46,405 bases of DNA from the NCBI GenBank assembly GCA_016794425.1, contig JAEUHR010000001.1:1-46405 (forward strand). Direction: 5' to 3'. The translations under genes were made by a program, and so were the position numbers. Shown piece by piece: positions 43,899 through 46,405 of the stretch; positions within the stretch are counted from its first letter, which is position 1; every line of letters begins with the position of its first letter. The DNA is from Planctomycetota bacterium. GTDB taxonomy: Bacteria; Planctomycetota; UBA1135; UBA2386. The notes beneath the pieces were generated by a model. The model was not told the origin of the DNA. It did no database searches and saw only the letters and a program-made list of their open reading frames with translations.

Positions 43899-44987
43899 CT
43901 ACAGGTATTCGAACCGGAAGACGTGCGCGAGGTGGGCCGACAGTTCGCCGCTGGCCTCGGCCGGGTGCCCTTCGACCAGCGTCATGCCGAGCTGCGGCGG
44001 CGCCGCTGCCGTCGTCCATTCGATCGCGTTGCTCGTCTGCCACTGGGACAGTTCGAGCCACTGGGTCGTGAAGGTCACGCCGAGGAACGAACCGTCGTTG
44101 GCAAACGGCAGCCGCACGTCACCGAGGCCACCGCGGTGCGCGAGCTGCAGGTTCGCGTCGGGTTCGAACACCACGGGCGACAGCAGCAGGATCGATGCGA
44201 GGTGCAGTTCGCAGGTCGGCGGCGACGGGAAGCCGAGCCAGGCGAGCGGGATGCCGGGCACCATGCCGGTGCCGAACACGGCGACGCCGACGGTCCACGG
44301 CTCCCCATAGGCGAAGAAGCGCGCCTGACCGCCGGCGACCAGGGTTCGCGTCGCGACGTGGCTCCACTGGCTCTGCGGGCCGCCGTAGGGACCGCAGCCG
44401 CCGCCGAGGTCGACGGCGGTGCCCTTGATGCCTTCACACGCGGCGTCCGCCATCCACCAGTCCGCGTTCAGCCCGCCGACAGCGATGCCCGTCACGTCGA
44501 CGCAGAGCGTGCCGCCGAGGTAGACGAACGGCGTCGAGAACTCCACGCGGATCGTGTTGGCCGCGGACCAGGCGACGGCCGGTCCGACTGCCGGCGGCGA
44601 GGTCGGCAGCGTCACGTTGCCGCTGAACACCTGGACCTCGTCACCACCGACGTTCGCCGCGAACTCGGGCGAACTCGACAGCGGATCGTGCGGCGCGGTC
44701 GACAGCTTGACGGTCAGGTGCGCCGTACCGCCGGCGTAGGTCTCGTTGGCGGCATTGCGGCGCAGTTCGAAGGCCATGATCGGATGGCCGACGAGCGCCG
44801 TGAGGTGGCTCGCGGCGATCATCGTCTGCTGCCGCACGTCCCGGCTCGCTCCTGCAACCCAAAGATGCCGGACGGCATCCGTGGCATCGTGTGAAGCAGG
44901 GACAACTTGATGCAGGGCCCCCTGCGCAAGAAGAGACGAGCACATCGCGCCCAGGAGGATGGTTGCTATGCGAAGGTCAGTATGCAT
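43899..44987 (-). CDS. Secreted beta-rich protein, unknown
   Basis: Exported protein of 362 residues with a signal peptide (IATILLGAMCSSLLAQ). The mature part is beta-rich with short strands (AHLTVKLSTAPHDPLSSSPE, IRVEFSTPFVYLGGTLCVDV, DWWMADAACEG). From about residue 225 (RFFAYGEPWTVGVAVFGTG, then MVPGIPLAWLGF) it resembles the C-terminal module of the other secreted proteins in the window, though more loosely. ATG 44987 is chosen for the signal peptide. A 13-base palindrome, ATGGGT-A-ACCCAT (44986-44998), overlaps that start and could be an operator or a translational control element. The gene lies between the twin-arginine paralogs. Confidence 0.7.
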   Translation of the reverse strand: MHTDLRIATILLGAMCSSLLAQGALHQVVPASHDATDAVRHLWVAGASRDVRQQTMIAASHLTALVGHPIMAFELRRNAANETYAGGTAHLTVKLSTAPHDPLSSSPEFAANVGGDEVQVFSGNVTLPTSPPAVGPAVAWSAANTIRVEFSTPFVYLGGTLCVDVTGIAVGGLNADWWMADAACEGIKGTAVDLGGGCGPYGGPQSQWSHVATRTLVAGGQARFFAYGEPWTVGVAVFGTGMVPGIPLAWLGFPSPPTCELHLASILLLSPVVFEPDANLQLAHRGGLGDVRLPFANDGSFLGVTFTTQWLELSQWQTSNAIEWTTAAAPPQLGMTLVEGHPAEASGELSAHLAHVFRFEYL

Positions 44988-45028
44988 GGGTAACCCATTT
45001 GGAGTCGCTAGTGGACCAATCGGCACGG

Positions 45029-45295
45029 CTAAGGCGGCGGGGGAGCAACAACCTCGACAACGACGATCCTCATCCTGAGCCCGCGCCCCACAGAGATGTA
45101 GAGCAGCGTGCCCGGAGGGACACTTGGAACTGGGATGGTGGCGGTTCCTCCATCACCGACCTCGTGACTGGACACTTGGCCATTCCCGCCAGCATTCATC
45201 TCAACGGAGGAGTCACCGGTACCAACAGTGACTTCAATCGTGCCGCCCTGAACGGCCACTCCCGAAGTCCGAAGGCCCTCTCCTTCTTGAATCAT
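45029..45295 (-). CDS. Small 88-residue protein coupled to twin-arginine gene
   Basis: Predicted protein of 88 residues without a signal peptide. It is beta-rich and low in charged residues: VAVQGGTIEVTVGTGDSSVE, TATIPVPSVPPGTLLYISVG, and a C-terminus VVVEVVAPPPP. Its ATG overlaps the stop of the twin-arginine gene by four bases (ATGA), which is the main support that it is real. GC over 44941-45420 is about 59 %, well below the rest of the window. No family recognised. It may be the small partner of the twin-arginine protein. Confidence 0.6.
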   Translation of the reverse strand: MIQEGEGLRTSGVAVQGGTIEVTVGTGDSSVEMNAGGNGQVSSHEVGDGGTATIPVPSVPPGTLLYISVGRGLRMRIVVVEVVAPPPP

Positions 45296-45768
45296 CGGAT
45301 TTGTCGCATCTCTCGACCCAGCGCTTCGAAGCGACGTGCGAAGTCGGCGTCTGCTTGCTCGATGTTCTGAGCAATGAGCCTGGCGATGATCAGACGATCG
45401 GGAAAGCCGTCGCGAGATCGAACTGCTTCGCTGAGTCGCACAACGCCCCGCCACAGCGTGTCGTCACGGCGGTAGAGCGCTCCGACCGAGCGCAAGAACA
45501 CCAACCGCCGCTCGATCAGCTCCTCGATCGGCGCCTTGACCGCCAACCGCCGCAGTTCGTCGAGGTCGCTGTCGCCCGACGGCGTCAGCTCCTCTTCGCG
45601 CGGCGCAGCCGATCCGGCGGCCTGCGCGGCGCCGGCGCTGTAGCCGCAGGCGCCACCGATGGCGGCGCCGAACGTGAAGGTGGCTCCGGCCAGCAGAAAG
45701 GCTCGCCGCGTGGGCATGGTGGGCGCGGTCGGTTCGGGGGCAACGACGAAAACCGGATCCAGACGCAT
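45292..45768 (-). CDS. Twin-arginine signal/anchor protein, paralog A
   Basis: Protein of 158 residues with a twin-arginine-like signal (TRRAFLLAGATFTFGAAIGG; R21, R22) and a Gly/Ala hydrophobic span. An acidic linker (REEELTPSGDSD) is followed by the helical domain ELRRLAVKAPIEELIERRLV, FLRSVGALYRRDDTLWRG and FPDRLIIARLIAQNIEQADA. It is about as long as paralog B at 43319 and matches it throughout. ATG 45768 is preferred over 45789 because AGGGAAGAG lies just upstream (45780-45772). Its stop overlaps the start of an 88-residue gene. Function unknown. The 3' third has lower GC than its 5' part. Confidence 0.7.
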   Translation of the reverse strand: MRLDPVFVVAPEPTAPTMPTRRAFLLAGATFTFGAAIGGACGYSAGAAQAAGSAAPREEELTPSGDSDLDELRRLAVKAPIEELIERRLVFLRSVGALYRRDDTLWRGVVRLSEAVRSRDGFPDRLIIARLIAQNIEQADADFARRFEALGREMRQIR

Positions 45769-45975
45769 GGGCTCTTCCCTTGGGTGCAACCGCCCGGAGA
45801 GGAGAGGGCAGTGAACGAGGTGTGCCGGGAGGATCCACCCGCGCGGCCGAACCTGTCAAGCCGGCGGCCGTCGATCCTCTGCCCGCACCTTGCCGCTCCG
45901 TCACCCCGGAGTTCGCCGGAGCCACGCGCATCCAGCCCGGACCCTGGTGCGGATGGCCCCGCGGCGGCCGTTCGC

Positions 45976-45981
45976 TACCGT
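45976..45981 (+). promoter_or_regulatory. Putative -10 element TACCGT
   Basis: TACCGT lies 25 bases before the ATG at 46007 in the 238-base divergent gap; otherwise nothing is recognised in that gap. Confidence 0.25.
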
Positions 45982-46006
45982 TCTCCTCCCTTCCTTCCGA
46001 ACTCCG

Positions 46007-46405
46007 ATGCGCACCCTGCTCACGATCCCCGTCCTCTCCGCCCTGTTCGCGCTCACCGCCCAGGACCCGCAGACCCAGGCGCCGAAGAAGCTCGACGAGG
46101 CGCGCTACGACCACTTCGGCGCCGGCATCGTCGAAGGCCCGGTCACCAAGCTCGCCGACGCGCTCGCCAAGCCCGATGCATTCACCGGCAAGGTCGTGCG
46201 CCTCGAGGCACCGATCACCGCAGTCTGCCAGACCAAGGGCTGCTGGATGCACCTCGGCGCGCAACAGCCGCCGGTCATGGTCAAGTTCAAGGACTACGCC
46301 TTCTTCGTGCCCAAGGACGCCAGCGGCCGCACCGCGATCGTCGAGGGCACCATGAAGATGAAGCAGGAGACCGTCGAGGAGACCCGGCACTACCTCGAAG
46401 ACGCC
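46007..46405 (+). CDS. DUF4920 exported protein, 3' end outside window
   Basis: Exported protein; the first 133 residues are in the window and the frame is open to the last base. The signal peptide is LLTIPVLSALFALTAQ. The DUF4920 domain follows: HFGAGIVEGPVTKLADAL, the Cys motif VCQTKGCWMHL, and VMVKFKDYAFFVPKDASGR. The fold has an OB-like barrel; the two cysteines of CxxKGCW could bind metal or be redox-active, but the role is not established. ATG 46007 is supported by the signal peptide; no ribosome site is seen, and the leader is C/T-rich. Confidence 0.85.
   Translation, partial: MRTLLTIPVLSALFALTAQDPQTQAPKKLDEARYDHFGAGIVEGPVTKLADALAKPDAFTGKVVRLEAPITAVCQTKGCWMHLGAQQPPVMVKFKDYAFFVPKDASGRTAIVEGTMKMKQETVEETRHYLEDA

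Noticed and set aside
1..46405. tRNA, rRNA, riboswitch or phage/insertion-sequence genes
   Set aside because: I looked through the gaps on both strands and saw no tRNA cloverleaf, conserved RNA motif, transposase or integrase; gaps are short and GC-rich, so a small unknown RNA could still be missed.

Overview
This 46.4 kb window is very GC-rich (about 70 % or more in most stretches), TpA-poor and gene-dense. It has no rRNA, tRNA, insertion sequence or CRISPR array that I can see. The gene set points to a planctomycete (Planctomycetota), probably one of the lineages whose secreted proteins carry long beta repeats. The clues are a Ser/Thr kinase with a TPR-like tail, ECF sigma factors (one fused to a membrane anchor and extracytoplasmic beta domains), giant ELWxxDGT-repeat proteins, Kelch and pre-peptidase-C proteins, many lipoproteins and few Shine-Dalgarno sites. 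The phylum is an inference from gene content, not from a marker gene. The longest gap without a gene is about 280 bp (15535-15814).

Layout. 3-3044 (+): the 3' part of argS, a radical SAM protein and a YhhQ/VUT-type transporter. 3048-6878 (-): two translationally coupled alpha/alpha-toroid lipoprotein-like proteins, a monoheme cytochrome c-like lipoprotein and a small lipoprotein. 6965-14351 (+): a secreted carboxypeptidase-regulatory-like protein, a two-gene AtuA system, the sigma factor/membrane/beta-domain fusion and a phosphotransacetylase. 14365-15534 (-): a secreted beta-helix protein. 15815-18917 (+): two tandem pre-peptidase-C proteins. 18930-22117 (-): biotin carboxylase, biotin carrier protein and an RlmN-like methyltransferase. 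22244-23626 (+): a Kelch protein. 23635-29777 (-): two duplicated 18-repeat ELWxxDGT proteins. 29876-30271 (+): a small membrane protein. 30281-35963 (-): a DUF4382-like lipoprotein, a LACTB-like serine hydrolase coupled to isocitrate dehydrogenase, and a glycosyltransferase. 36043-36639 (+): an ECF sigma factor. 36645-39507 (-): a HEAT protein whose N-terminal half resembles the vitellogenin/lipid-transfer fold, and a secreted protein. 39738-43274 (+): a Ser/Thr kinase. 43319-45768 (-): four exported unknowns including a duplicated twin-arginine pair. 46007-end (+): a DUF4920 protein, cut by the window edge.

How the genes fit together. The core-metabolism genes (argS, icd, pta, rlmN, acyl-CoA carboxylase parts) are scattered among many exported proteins of unknown role. 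At least three, probably five, of these share a C-terminal beta module that could be a sorting or anchoring domain. The least described items are the membrane-anchored sigma factor fusion, the lipid-transfer-like HEAT protein, the twin-arginine paralog cluster in a GC dip, and the duplicated propeller-like giants. A recurring TA-containing hexamer upstream of many starts may be the housekeeping -10 element; in several cases it sits so close to the start codon that the mRNA would be leaderless.
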